Assembly (NCBI GenBank): GCA_047619485.1
Contig: JBLHKE010000169.1
Location: 1 to 11,935 of the forward strand
Origin: JBLHKE01 sp047619485
GTDB lineage: Bacteria; Verrucomicrobiota; Verrucomicrobiia; Verrucomicrobiales; DEV007
DNA length: 11,935 nucleotides
Reading direction: 5' to 3'
Shown here: piece after piece, positions 1-8,100 of the stretch
Numbering within the stretch: the stretch's first letter is position 1
How the letters are laid out: every line of letters starts with the position of its first letter
Notes under the pieces: generated by a model
The model's input: only the letters and a program-made list of their open reading frames with translations
Database searches by the model: none
Told to the model about the DNA's origin: nothing
Position numbers and translations under genes: made by a program

Positions 1-3000
1 CTTTGTCGTCGCCCTGGTCGGCGATGTCGAAGTTGCTGACCCAGCCGACCGGGAACGGCGTCTTCTGGCTCTCGGTGTTGCCGTCGGTAGTTCCTTGAAT
101 CTCGCGGATGCCTTCCATCTTGAACACAGTGCCCTCACTGCCACGACCTCCTGCGAGACCTTTCACGTAGGGGCTGCCGAAGCGTGCCATCGATAGTCGA
201 ACGGCGGTGCCATTCTGGGTGGTGTGGATCAGCTGGGCGACATCGTTGTAGTTGTCGTGCATGCCGCCGGCGTGGTTGATCATGTGCTTGCCGAGGATCT
301 CGATGCGCCCGGACTGGCGCGTGGTGATCGACTTGTGGATGCCGCGGAAGGGGCGATCGTTCGGAAATTTGATGTTCAATCCGGTGCCGCCCGCGTTCTG
401 TCGGCTAAACATGCTGCCGCGCAGTCTTACCCCACAGCCGTAGGCGATGTCGGTCTCGTTGGTGATCACGGTGCAGCCGAGGCGGCGGTTCTGCAGTAGG
501 TCGTTGGAATTGTGCATCGCCGAGGAGTCGGCGTTGGTCATGATGAGGCGAATGTTCTGCCTGCTGCTCGAACTCCGCCCGTCGGCCACCTGCACCATGG
601 CGCGCGAGTCGGAGCCGGCAGCGGGGAAGTTCGCGCTGGCCGGGCTGCCGGCGCTGTCAGTTGCCTCGATGTAAAATTGAACCTTGGTCGCACTCGATTG
701 ACCAGGGATCTCGGCGCTCCATACTCCGGGCGTCGATGTCTCGGCCATCGCGGCTGTCTGGAAAGCTCCGCCGGAGACTGCGTAGTGTAGCTGAGCCGAA
801 GCAACTCCATCAGGGTCAGAGATTTTCGTGCTGACCGTGACGGGAGTGTTGGCCGGCGGGACTGCCGGATCGTGGTTGGTGTCTGCAAATGTCGGTCCGA
901 TGTTGTTTTCGAATGTCGAATTCTGTATGCCCGGCGAGCCGTGTGATGCTGCTTGTGTTAGGATGAAATTCTTGGCGACTTTGTTGTAGTACAATTCCGC
1001 GCGAAACTGCGGTGAACCGCTCAGCCATTTTGCGCGGAACGAGATGTGGTAATCGGTGCCGGCCTGGACAGGGACGGGCGAGCCGCCGCTCCTGAGACTG
1101 GACTCGAGCAGGTTGTTCATGTAGTTCATCCCCGATGTGGCGACGACGTGCAGCGCCGGATTGCCCGCGTCGCTCACAACCTGCGACTCTTCATGGGTAC
1201 CGAGCAATCGCCAGGCGTTCGCACCGCTGTTGAAGGATCCGTTCTGCATCAACTCGCGCGGTGATCCATTCGGATCCTCGACCACCGACACGTCATCGAG
1301 CAGGCATTCGCCGTCGTCGAGCAATCCGAGGCGCAGCTCGTGGAAGTTGAACTGCCCGGGCCGGTAGGTTGGATTTTGCGCTGTGATGGTGACGGAGTAG
1401 TTGCGCCACTCGGAGCTGGTAGAGTTGTCGCTCGGTGCCCACGCGCCAGCGGAAGCGTTGTCGGAATGCGGATTGCGCAGTTCCAGACTACAGCCACCAG
1501 CGTCGGTATAGGACGGCCACGGGGCGCCATCCCGGTAGAAGACTTCGTCGGCGGGGTTGCCAGCGGCATCGCTGAGGCGCAGGCGTTCGCCGCTGTTGGA
1601 GAGCGATCCTGAAAAGTCTCCGCCGATGGTGATACCAGGAAATTTGGCGGCGAGCGTTGCCGCGTCGCGCGCGATCACTAGGTAGCCGTCGGCAGCCAGC
1701 TGTGTGCCTGCCGGAAATTCGAAACCGATCCCGCGGTCGAACTTCCATCCGCCGAGGTCGACGCGCGCGCCGGAATGGTTGTGGAGTTCGATCCACTCCT
1801 CGGGATTCTCTGCGTAGTCGATAGGTGGATTTTGTGACGGAATCTCCTGCAGCGACGAGAGCTTTAAGCCCATGACGATATCGCTGCTGCCGCTCGAAAC
1901 CTGGTGCACCTCGACCGAGATCCGGTTGGTTCCCGAGATGAGCAACTCTGGGGTTACGAGGAAATTCTGCTCGGTTGCCTCCAGTCCACTCAGGGCGAGG
2001 GTCGATGAGCTGACCACAGCGCCGGGCATGTTGTGCCGCCCGAGCTCTTGACCATTCAGGTAGAAGATGGCGCCGTCGTCGATCATGTGGGTGATCTGCA
2101 GCTGGGTGATGTCCACGAGTTCACTGGCGGTTAGTTCGAAATCGGTTTCGAAATAGTGGGTGATGACGAACGGGGTGTTGAACGCTGGTCGGGAAATCAC
2201 CGTCGCGAGCGGAATCGGAATCGAGGCTCCTGAACTCTCCCAACCAAGTGGCCCAGTGCCGGCTGACCAATCACCGCCGAGCGGGTGGCTGGAGCTCGCC
2301 CAGTTTGCGCCGAGGTTGTCACCTTCTTCGTTGTATCGCCAGGTCTGCGCGTAGCCGAATAATTCAATAGGTTGGATGCTCGGTTCCTCACCCTTTTGTT
2401 CGTAATCGGGACGGTGGCTGTACATGATCTCGTTGATCACGATCTCGTCGTGGTAGAGGAAGATGTTGGCTGTTCCTGGCGTCGCTGCTATCGGGCTACG
2501 GAACTCGTCATCGCCGCTCTCTGCATCGCGTGCTTGCAAGCTGTTCTTCATGTCGGCCGCGTCGATGACGGAGGCTTTGCCCGGGCCGTAAAGGAACAGT
2601 CGCTCGTTGGATGGCGGAGTGAATCCGAGGCTGGCGGCATCGATCACCACGAAGCCACCAGCGGAGACCGTCTGGGCTTGGAGGATCGATTCCATTGGTG
2701 GGGTGCCGCCTGTGGCGATGACGTGATCGAGGAGGTCGATCGGTTGCGTGCCTGTGTTTGCGATCTCCACCCACCAATTGGCGGCATCGGCAGGAGCGAT
2801 CTCGTTCAACCTCAATTCGGATGGGGCGTCTGGATCGCCTGGATCTGGCAGCAGTTCGAGCATGTCGATCTCTAGGCCGAAGACAACATCGCTGCTTCCG
2901 CCGCCGCCCTGGTGAACCTCGACCGAGATGCGGTTACTTCCGACCTGGAGGCCTCCGAACGGAACTTCTACGGGGCCTTCGACCGAGAACTCTCCAGCGC

Positions 3001-3934
3001 GCGAAGCTTGAGTGGCTGCGCTGACAGCTCCATTGGGCATGTTGTCGCGCAGGACCTCAACTCCGTTCAGGTAGAAAATCGCGCCGTCATCGATGCGGTG
3101 GGTGAAAGTGAGCGCGTGGAGCCGGTCGATCTGCACTTGGCTCAAGTTGATTTCGGTCTCGAAGTAGTAAGTGATGACAAACGGGGTATTGAGCGCCGGA
3201 CGAATTAGTTCCGTATTGAAATTTGGATCCACCGAACTGGTCTCGTAGGCGAGCATCCCGGGGCCAGTTTTCCAATCGCCGGCGGGCGCGTGCGAGCTGG
3301 TCGCCCAGTCCGCGCCAAGGTCGGATCCCGACTCGTTGTAGCGCCAGTCGGCGTCAATCGCGAGAAGCGCGCTAGAGGTCGTGGGAGGGCCGCCAGATTG
3401 GTTCTGGAAGTTTTCAGTCCCCGGGGTGCCAAGATTTTGAAAACTCGCGCGCCAGAACTCAGGCTCGTGACTTGGTGTCCGAGGATTGAGTTTCGCCAGC
3501 GTCGCGCCGGAGCCGTCGGCTGCGACCGGCCACGGGAAGCGATCGTTAAACTCGATCTCGTCCATGATTCGGTCGTTGCGATTACGCAGCCGTAGCAGCT
3601 CTCCCTTGTTCTCGAGTTGACCAGTGAAGGGGCCGAGGACTGCTGAGATCCCGGCCGATGCCTCGAGGGTGGCGGGGGAGGCTGCAATCACGAGATACCC
3701 TTGGCCGTCGATGACTGTCCCTTCGACAAAATCGAAATCGACTCCGCCGGAAAGACGCCAACCAGACAGGTCGACATCGACGGTGTTCTGGTTGTAGAGC
3801 TCGATGAACTCCAGCATCGAATCGTCGGAAGCCGGATGGTATTGCACCTCATTGAACACGACGATCGAGTCGAAACAGAATGCGTTGGTCACTAGCGCCA
3901 ATGACGCTAGCCAAGCTAGGGGGGATGTTTTCAT
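1..3934 (-). CDS. Giant secreted lamin-tail-domain / CotH-like protein (C-terminus beyond left edge)
   Basis: A single frame runs from an ATG at 3934 to the window edge without a stop (1311 codons), so the protein is 3'-truncated by the window. Residues 1-20 form a signal peptide (MKTS..., hydrophobic core, A-F-C before the likely cut), so it is exported. Domains in order: lamin-tail-like domain about 21-150 (NEVQYHP, EFIELYN, LSGWRL, GYLVIA); module A 197-360; a shorter lamin-tail-like region about 370-490; a third lamin-tail domain whose first strand (VINEIMY near 504) is separated from the rest (EEWIELHNHSG near 714 to about 838) by module B 532-696; a carbohydrate-binding-like region about 840-990 (LMQNGSF near 896); an Ig-like stretch about 1030-1110; and from about 1122 a CotH-kinase-like region (GVRLRGS). 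Such proteins are common in Verrucomicrobiota and Planctomycetes; their function is mostly unknown, with adhesion or surface display likely. It starts 24 nt after the preceding gene, without a clear Shine-Dalgarno. Confidence 0.9.
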   Translation of the reverse strand, partial: MKTSPLAWLASLALVTNAFCFDSIVVFNEVQYHPASDDSMLEFIELYNQNTVDVDLSGWRLSGGVDFDFVEGTVIDGQGYLVIAASPATLEASAGISAVLGPFTGQLENKGELLRLRNRNDRIMDEIEFNDRFPWPVAADGSGATLAKLNPRTPSHEPEFWRASFQNLGTPGTENFQNQSGGPPTTSSALLAIDADWRYNESGSDLGADWATSSHAPAGDWKTGPGMLAYETSSVDPNFNTELIRPALNTPFVITYYFETEINLSQVQIDRLHALTFTHRIDDGAIFYLNGVEVLRDNMPNGAVSAATQASRAGEFSVEGPVEVPFGGLQVGSNRISVEVHQGGGGSSDVVFGLEIDMLELLPDPGDPDAPSELRLNEIAPADAANWWVEIANTGTQPIDLLDHVIATGGTPPMESILQAQTVSAGGFVVIDAASLGFTPPSNERLFLYGPGKASVIDAADMKNSLQARDAESGDDEFRSPIAATPGTANIFLYHDEIVINEIMYSHRPDYEQKGEEPSIQPIELFGYAQTWRYNEEGDNLGANWASSSHPLGGDWSAGTGPLGWESSGASIPIPLATVISRPAFNTPFVITHYFETDFELTASELVDITQLQITHMIDDGAIFYLNGQELGRHNMPGAVVSSSTLALSGLEATEQNFLVTPELLISGTNRISVEVHQVSSGSSDIVMGLKLSSLQEIPSQNPPIDYAENPEEWIELHNHSGARVDLGGWKFDRGIGFEFPAGTQLAADGYLVIARDAATLAAKFPGITIGGDFSGSLSNSGERLRLSDAAGNPADEVFYRDGAPWPSYTDAGGCSLELRNPHSDNASAGAWAPSDNSTSSEWRNYSVTITAQNPTYRPGQFNFHELRLGLLDDGECLLDDVSVVEDPNGSPRELMQNGSFNSGANAWRLLGTHEESQVVSDAGNPALHVVATSGMNYMNNLLESSLRSGGSPVPVQAGTDYHISFRAKWLSGSPQFRAELYYNKVAKNFILTQAASHGSPGIQNSTFENNIGPTFADTNHDPAVPPANTPVTVSTKISDPDGVASAQLHYAVSGGAFQTAAMAETSTPGVWSAEIPGQSSATKVQFYIEATDSAGSPASANFPAAGSDSRAMVQVADGRSSSSRQNIRLIMTNADSSAMHNSNDLLQNRRLGCTVITNETDIAYGCGVRLRGSMFSRQNAGGTGLNIKFPNDRPFRGIHKSITTRQSGRIEILGKHMINHAGGMHDNYNDVAQLIHTTQNGTAVRLSMARFGSPYVKGLAGGRGSEGTVFKMEGIREIQGTTDGNTESQKTPFPVGWVSNFDIADQGDDK
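1847..2341 (-). repeat. Module B, second copy, nested inside the third lamin-tail domain
   Basis: Residues 532-696 of the giant protein. It begins WRYNEEGDNLGANWASSSH and carries RPAFNTPFVITHYFETD, DDGAIFYLNG, NMPG, NRISVEVHQ and SSDIVMGLK, matching module A landmark for landmark. It lies between the first strand of a lamin-tail domain (INEIMY near residue 504) and that domain's second conserved block (EEWIELHN near 714), so it looks like a domain insertion rather than a simple tandem repeat. Confidence 0.85.
2855..3346 (-). repeat. Module A, first copy of a ~165-residue internal duplication
   Basis: Residues 197-360 of the giant protein. The copy begins WRYNESGSDLGADWATSSH and later contains RPALNTPFVIT, a YYFETE strand, DDGAIFYLNG, NMP, and NRISVEVHQ before SSDVVFGLE. 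The same landmarks occur in the same order in module B (1847-2341). The fold looks like a beta-sandwich of the kind appended to lamin-tail proteins; I cannot name the family. The similarity extends to DNA, for example around the N-T-P-F-V-I-T codons. Confidence 0.85.
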
Positions 3935-3958
3935 GTGGGCGGGGGATTGCTAGTTATT

Positions 3959-4766
3959 CTACGGCGCTTCCCGGATACGGTAATAGATGCGGGGTAGGTT
4001 CGTCACGTCCTGATCGCGATCGATCCAGGTCGTCGTGGTGCCCTCGCTGGTGATTGCGTCTTCCAGGTTTAGCCAGCGGGTCAGATCAAAACTGAAATCG
4101 AGGGCATCGTTCGTTCCTGGAGTGCTGTTGAAGACGAATTCGGTCGCGATCTGCGTCTGTTCTTCTACGATTTCCTCCAAGCGTCGGAACGACGTGATGA
4201 GAAGCGGCGTCCCTGGTCCGGTGAAAAAACGCACCTCGTTGAGACCGACACGAGCTTCTACGGCCGGCGGCGGGTCACCGTCGACGACCTAGTCGTTCGT
4301 GATGGTGAGCTCGAGATGGGTGACGCCCGCGGCTTGGACGAGGACTGTCTGGAAGCCCAGACTGAAGTCTTGGAGCTCGACCTCTGCACTCGGTGTGCTG
4401 AAGTTGTTGCCGCCATCGGTGGAGGTGGCGATGGTGAAACGGTCGGTCTCCGAGTCGTTCCAGTTCGAGTTGGAAGTGTTGAGAATTTCGAGGGTCGTTA
4501 GGCGATAGCTGCCGCCGAGATCAAACGTGACCGTCTCGGTAAATGCGCCTTCGTCAGCAATCCAGTGGGTGCCGCAGTGGACGTCACGATTTCCTTCGTC
4601 TGTTAGTCCATCTAGCAAGTTCGATGCATCGAACAGACCTGACGTATTAAAAGTGCTACCAGCAGTGGCGGTGATTCCGGAGGAGGGGATCAATGTCGCA
4701 GCCCCGACAGTGGCGAGCGAGGAGATGGTAGTGGCCGCGAGGATTAACCGCGTCGAATTTATTCAT
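3959..4766 (-). pseudogene. Broken gene for a small secreted F5/8-type-C (discoidin-like) domain protein
   Basis: From about 4759 to 3959 one frame encodes a signal peptide (STRLILAATTISSLATVGAA), then a discoidin-like domain (FDASNLLDG, VTFDLGGSYRLTTLEI, a STDGGNNF loop, THLELTITND, and after a stop GLNEVRFF), and finally a tail of about 75 residues with SFDLTRWLNLEDAI and ending RIYYRIREAP. Two lesions are visible. The only ATG (4766) is one base out of frame with the signal peptide, and the coding frame has TGA at 4765-4763 just before it; removing one A from the run after ATGAAT would give MNNSTRLIL.... Second, an in-frame TAG at 4291-4289 follows ITND, inside the domain. Intact length would be about 268 residues. 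The likely role was carbohydrate or surface binding. Alternatives are a rare non-ATG start (ATA at 4762, or TTG at 4693 without signal peptide), stop readthrough, or assembly errors. The giant protein gene follows 24 nt downstream. Confidence 0.75.
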
Positions 4767-4773
4767 AATATTA

Positions 4774-4791
4774 GGGCACCTCCGGAAACCT
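4774..4791 (+). repeat. Left terminal inverted repeat of the MITE-like element
   Basis: Eighteen bases starting GGGCACCTCCGG. They are the reverse complement of 4916-4933 except for one mismatch at the twelfth base (G here, A in the partner). ATTA lies immediately outside. Confidence 0.8.
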
Positions 4792-4915
4792 GCTGTGGAA
4801 ATGGGGCGCAGAGAAAATTCGCCGCTGGCGAGGCGATAAACGCTAAGCTATCTGGTGATAGTTGGCGCTTTAGCAACGAAGACCGCGGGGATTTTATCAA
4901 GCTCCAGCCCGCATG

Positions 4916-4933
4916 AGGTTTTCGGAGGTGCCC
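4916..4933 (-). repeat. Right terminal inverted repeat of the MITE-like element
   Basis: Reads aggttttcggaggtgccc on the plus strand and pairs with 4774-4791 in 17 of 18 positions. ATTA (4934-4937) follows directly and duplicates 4770-4773. Confidence 0.8.
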
Positions 4934-5103
4934 ATTAGTGCCCTTATGACCAAAAACCGTTGCGATTTTCAAGTTTGAAATTCAAACACTGGGGTTAGAC
5001 CCGACGACGGCACAGGAAAACGGCGAATCTACCAAGGATTGTCGGAGTTGGTTCAGGCACTTGGAAACATTGCACCTCGTCGAAGTTAGAAGTCGTGGTG
5101 TGA
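4934..5103. other. Intergenic region between the dehydrogenase stop and the MITE-like element
   Basis: Together with the element, 4767-5103 contains no credible gene. The 4934-4937 ATTA is the right target duplication. AAGGG on the minus strand (about 4945-4941) resembles a Shine-Dalgarno now separated from its ATG by the element. A candidate promoter and palindrome lie at 4943-4987. A short GGGT-TAG-ACCC inverted repeat lies near 4993-5003. I found no rho-independent terminator after the dehydrogenase gene. Confidence 0.5.
4943..4987 (-). promoter_or_regulatory. Candidate promoter with upstream palindrome for the discoidin-like gene
   Basis: On the minus strand TTGAAA (4972-4967, five of six matches to a -35 box) is followed after 18 nt by CATAAG (4948-4943, four of six matches to a -10 box). 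A 15-bp palindrome, GTTTGAA-A-TTCAAAC (4973-4987), lies directly upstream and could be an operator; an AT-rich, terminator-like role is less likely because no U-run follows. Transcription from here would start near 4936, at the edge of the inserted element, so the element would now form the 5' leader. Sequence resemblance only. Confidence 0.3.
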
Positions 5104-8100
5104 TTACTTCAGCGTCTGTAGGTAAGCGAGGATGTCCTCGATTTCTTGAGGCTCTAGCAGCAGGTCCATCGGTGGCATTGGCGAGACCGGTAGTGGGTAG
5201 CCTTCGGCGATGTCTGCATTTGGTTCCAGCAGCGATTTGCGAATGTAGTCCGGCTGTTTGCGGGTGGCGAGCGTGTCGAGCGCCGGACCGATGACGCCGC
5301 CTTTTCCGGCGACGGCGTGGCAGCGGATGCAGGCGGCGACCGCGTGGGTGCTGAAGATCGTTTCGCCACGTTTTGCGTTGCCAGGTTCGAGCTTGGCGGC
5401 GAGTTTTTCTTTGGCAACTGGCGCGAGTTTGAGGAGTTTGATGTTGTCCCACCAGGCGGTGCCTGTCGCTTGTCCCCAACCACCGAAGAGGGCATTGACC
5501 GAGATCTGCTTCCGGTCGCGCGAGTTGAAATCGATACCTATATCGGTCCAATCATTTTTACTCTTCAGTGCCTTGGTCGCGATGCGCGGGTTTTGGAGTT
5601 CATGCACATTGAGCAAGGCGCCGAGTCCGCTACCTCGGATTCCCACTGTTTTGATCGAGGCACTGAGGCGGTAGCGAGTGTTTACCTCCACGTTGACGAC
5701 TGCCTGCCAGGAGGTATCTGTCGGGCTGCCAGATACGATTTTGAGGCAGGGGCCGCCTACCTTGCCTTCGGTCTCAGGCTTACTATGCTCGGCGCCGCTA
5801 CCATTGTAGGTGCGGGCTTGCCAGTTAGCCTCCGCCAGCAAGTTGTTCCCAGAAGGTTCGAAGGTCGCATCCGCAAGGCTCTCGATCTCGTGGGCCGCAG
5901 CTGCCGCATCGAGGGCGGCTTTGAGCCACGGCTCCTCGCGGTTCGTGGCGTTGTTGCCGAGCGAGGTGACCGCATTTTTGACGGGCTCGGTTGTCGGGAA
6001 CTGGGCGAGGGCGACAAACGCCGCCAATCGCGTCCGGAGATCGGAATCATTGATCACGCCTGATTGGAACATCAGGGCGATGCCGTTCATGTCGTGCGGT
6101 AGCGCCTTGATCGCGTTGCGTCGTAGCACTGGATCGGTGGAGAGCAGGGCTGCCCGGTGCGTGTCGGCATCGAGTTTTCCAAGACCTTGTAAAGTCCAGA
6201 GCGCGTGGGTGGCGGCGATCCCTGGTTGTTTCGAAAGGGCGATGAGCGCAGCTGTCGCGTCGAATTTTTTGCCATCGACCAGCAGGCGCTGGGCGGTGAG
6301 GCGCCAGAACTGATTGCTGTTGCCAAGGGCTGAGACGAGTTGATCGGTGCTCGCATCTTTGAGGCTGGTAACCGCTGGTCTTGTGGCCTTGTCCCATACG
6401 AGGCGGTAGATGCGCCCGTGTTGGCGATCGCGGTTCGGGTTGACGTAGGCGTTGCCCTTACCGGTTTTAGCGTTGTAGCCGCCGCGGTTTTCGTTCGGGG
6501 TCGGGTTGTGTTGGATAATGAAATTGTACCAATCTGCGATCCACAGATTGCCGTCGGGGCCGACCTCGGCGGAGACGGGAGAGAACCATTCATCGGCGGA
6601 GGCGACCACTGGGAAGTTGTTCTTCGCCTTGAACCCCGCACCCTCGGGGCTCATGTGGAACTTGCCGAGTAGGTTGCCGGTCGGGCCAGCCACGAAAGCG
6701 GTTTTCCCTCGCCATGATTCCGGGAAGTTGTCGGAGTTCGCGAAGGCGTGGCCGGCACCGGCCGTGTAGCCATTGAAAACATCAACCTGGCGGATGTTTG
6801 GGGTGATCGGGTGGAACGTTGCCGAGGACGCGATCATCTGCGCGCTCATGCCGCGCCCGTTGGGGAGCGCCGTGGCTGGGATGCCGCAGAAGAAGCTCGG
6901 GTTGTTGTTGGCGGTCGAGCCGAACACGTCGCCGGCGTTGTTGAAGCCGAGGCCCCAAGTGTTGTTGTTGAACTGGTGGAGGAATTCGAGCTTCGATCCG
7001 TCTTTGTCGAATCGGTAGACTCCGGAGCCGAACTGGTGAGTGTCGTCCCGGAATGCTGAGTATCCGACAGTGCCCCACAGTCGATTGTCCAATCCGTAGC
7101 GCAGGTTGCTCGGCCCAGCGTGGGTGTCGCCGGTGCCCCAGCCGCTGAGCACGACCTCGCGGACGTCGGCTTTGTCGTCGCCATTGGTGTCTTTCAGGAA
7201 CAGGGTTTCCGCAGCGTGGTGAACGTAGACGCCACCGTTGGCAAATGTTAGGGAGGTGGGGATGTTGAGGCCATCGGCGAATACTTTCACCGAATCGCAG
7301 CGGCCGTCGCCGTTGGTGTCCTCTAGAATCTTGATCTTATCGTCTCCCTTGCGCTCGGCTTTGATCTCGTTCGGGTAGTCGACCGTCTCAGCTGCCCACA
7401 GGCGGCCGCGTTCGTCCCATGCGAGTCCGATCGGGTTGACGATCTGCGGCTCGGCAGCGAACAGCTCGAGCTTCCAGCCGACTGGAGCCTGGGTGTATTG
7501 CAGGCTGGCCTCCGGGCTGAGTGGGTGCTGGTATTGCAGCGGCTCAGGGCGCTTTTCGTAGTTGGGGATGTTGTCGCGTTTCTCGTAGGTGAGCGGTTTG
7601 CGCTTGGCGATGAAGGCATCGTAGGATTCGTGGCGCTGATCGCCGATCGACCAGAGGATACCGGATTTCAGCAACTGGTGGAACTCTGGTTTCGACCAGA
7701 CGCGCTGGTCGTGGCCGGAGGCGGTGTAGAAAACTCGTCCCTCGCCGTGGGTGCGGGTCCATGTCCAAGGTTCGGGCTCCTTGATGTTGTCGTCGTTGCC
7801 CTCCGGCTTGCGCACCATCAGGATGTCGCGGTCGTCCGCGCCCTGCGAGTGCACGTAGGTTTCGTCCCAGGCCTTGAAATCCTTCACGCCCTTCATCGCC
7901 GGGTGTCCGGGTTTGACGATGGTGGTGGTGAACTCCTTGCCCTGGTGGTGCTTGAACTGGCCGCCGACCAGCTTGACGAATTGCCTCTTGTTACGGAAGC
8001 AGTAGCTAGCACAGTGGACGGGGATGAATCCGTTGCCCTCGTGGACATACTTCAGCAGGTTGTCCATCTGGTGGTCTTCGATGGTGTCGTGGTTGGCGTA

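Larger units (their letters stand above)
4774..4933. mobile_element. 160-bp MITE-like element with 18-bp terminal inverted repeats and ATTA target duplication
   Basis: The left end reads gggcacctccggaaacct (4774-4791). The right end (4916-4933), reverse-complemented, reads gggcacctccgaaaacct: 17 of 18 match, with weaker agreement for a few further bases. The tetranucleotide ATTA flanks both ends directly (4770-4773 and 4934-4937), as expected for a target-site duplication. The 124-bp interior has no convincing coding capacity, so this looks like a non-autonomous element mobilised in trans. Terminal repeats of this size with a 4-bp duplication fit several IS families (IS5- or IS1380-like, for example), but I cannot assign one. 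It lies 7 bp upstream of the ATG of the broken discoidin-like gene. Confidence 0.75.

Noticed and set aside
1847..3346. Internal repeats as a CRISPR or satellite array
   Set aside because: Only two diverged copies, both in frame within a protein; they are duplicated domains.
4763..4972. Minus-strand 69-codon frame across the MITE-like element
   Set aside because: It spans the element boundary, has no recognisable features, and ends at the TGA in front of the discoidin-like gene; chance frame.
4973..4987. GTTTGAA-A-TTCAAAC as a rho-independent terminator for the dehydrogenase gene
   Set aside because: AT-rich 7-bp stem with a one-base loop and no U-run; better kept as a possible operator.
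4991..5004. GGGGTTAGACCC inverted repeat as a REP or transposon end
   Set aside because: It resembles GGGTC-type repeats near some REP-associated transposases, but it is single, short and without a partner here.
4982..5551. Minus-strand 189-codon frame overlapping the cytochrome c domain
   Set aside because: Arg/Gln-rich out-of-frame translation of the dehydrogenase C-terminus.
5317..6063. Plus-strand open frame (248 codons) opposite the carbohydrate-binding and haem region
   Set aside because: No domain, no ribosome site, antisense to a convincing coding sequence.
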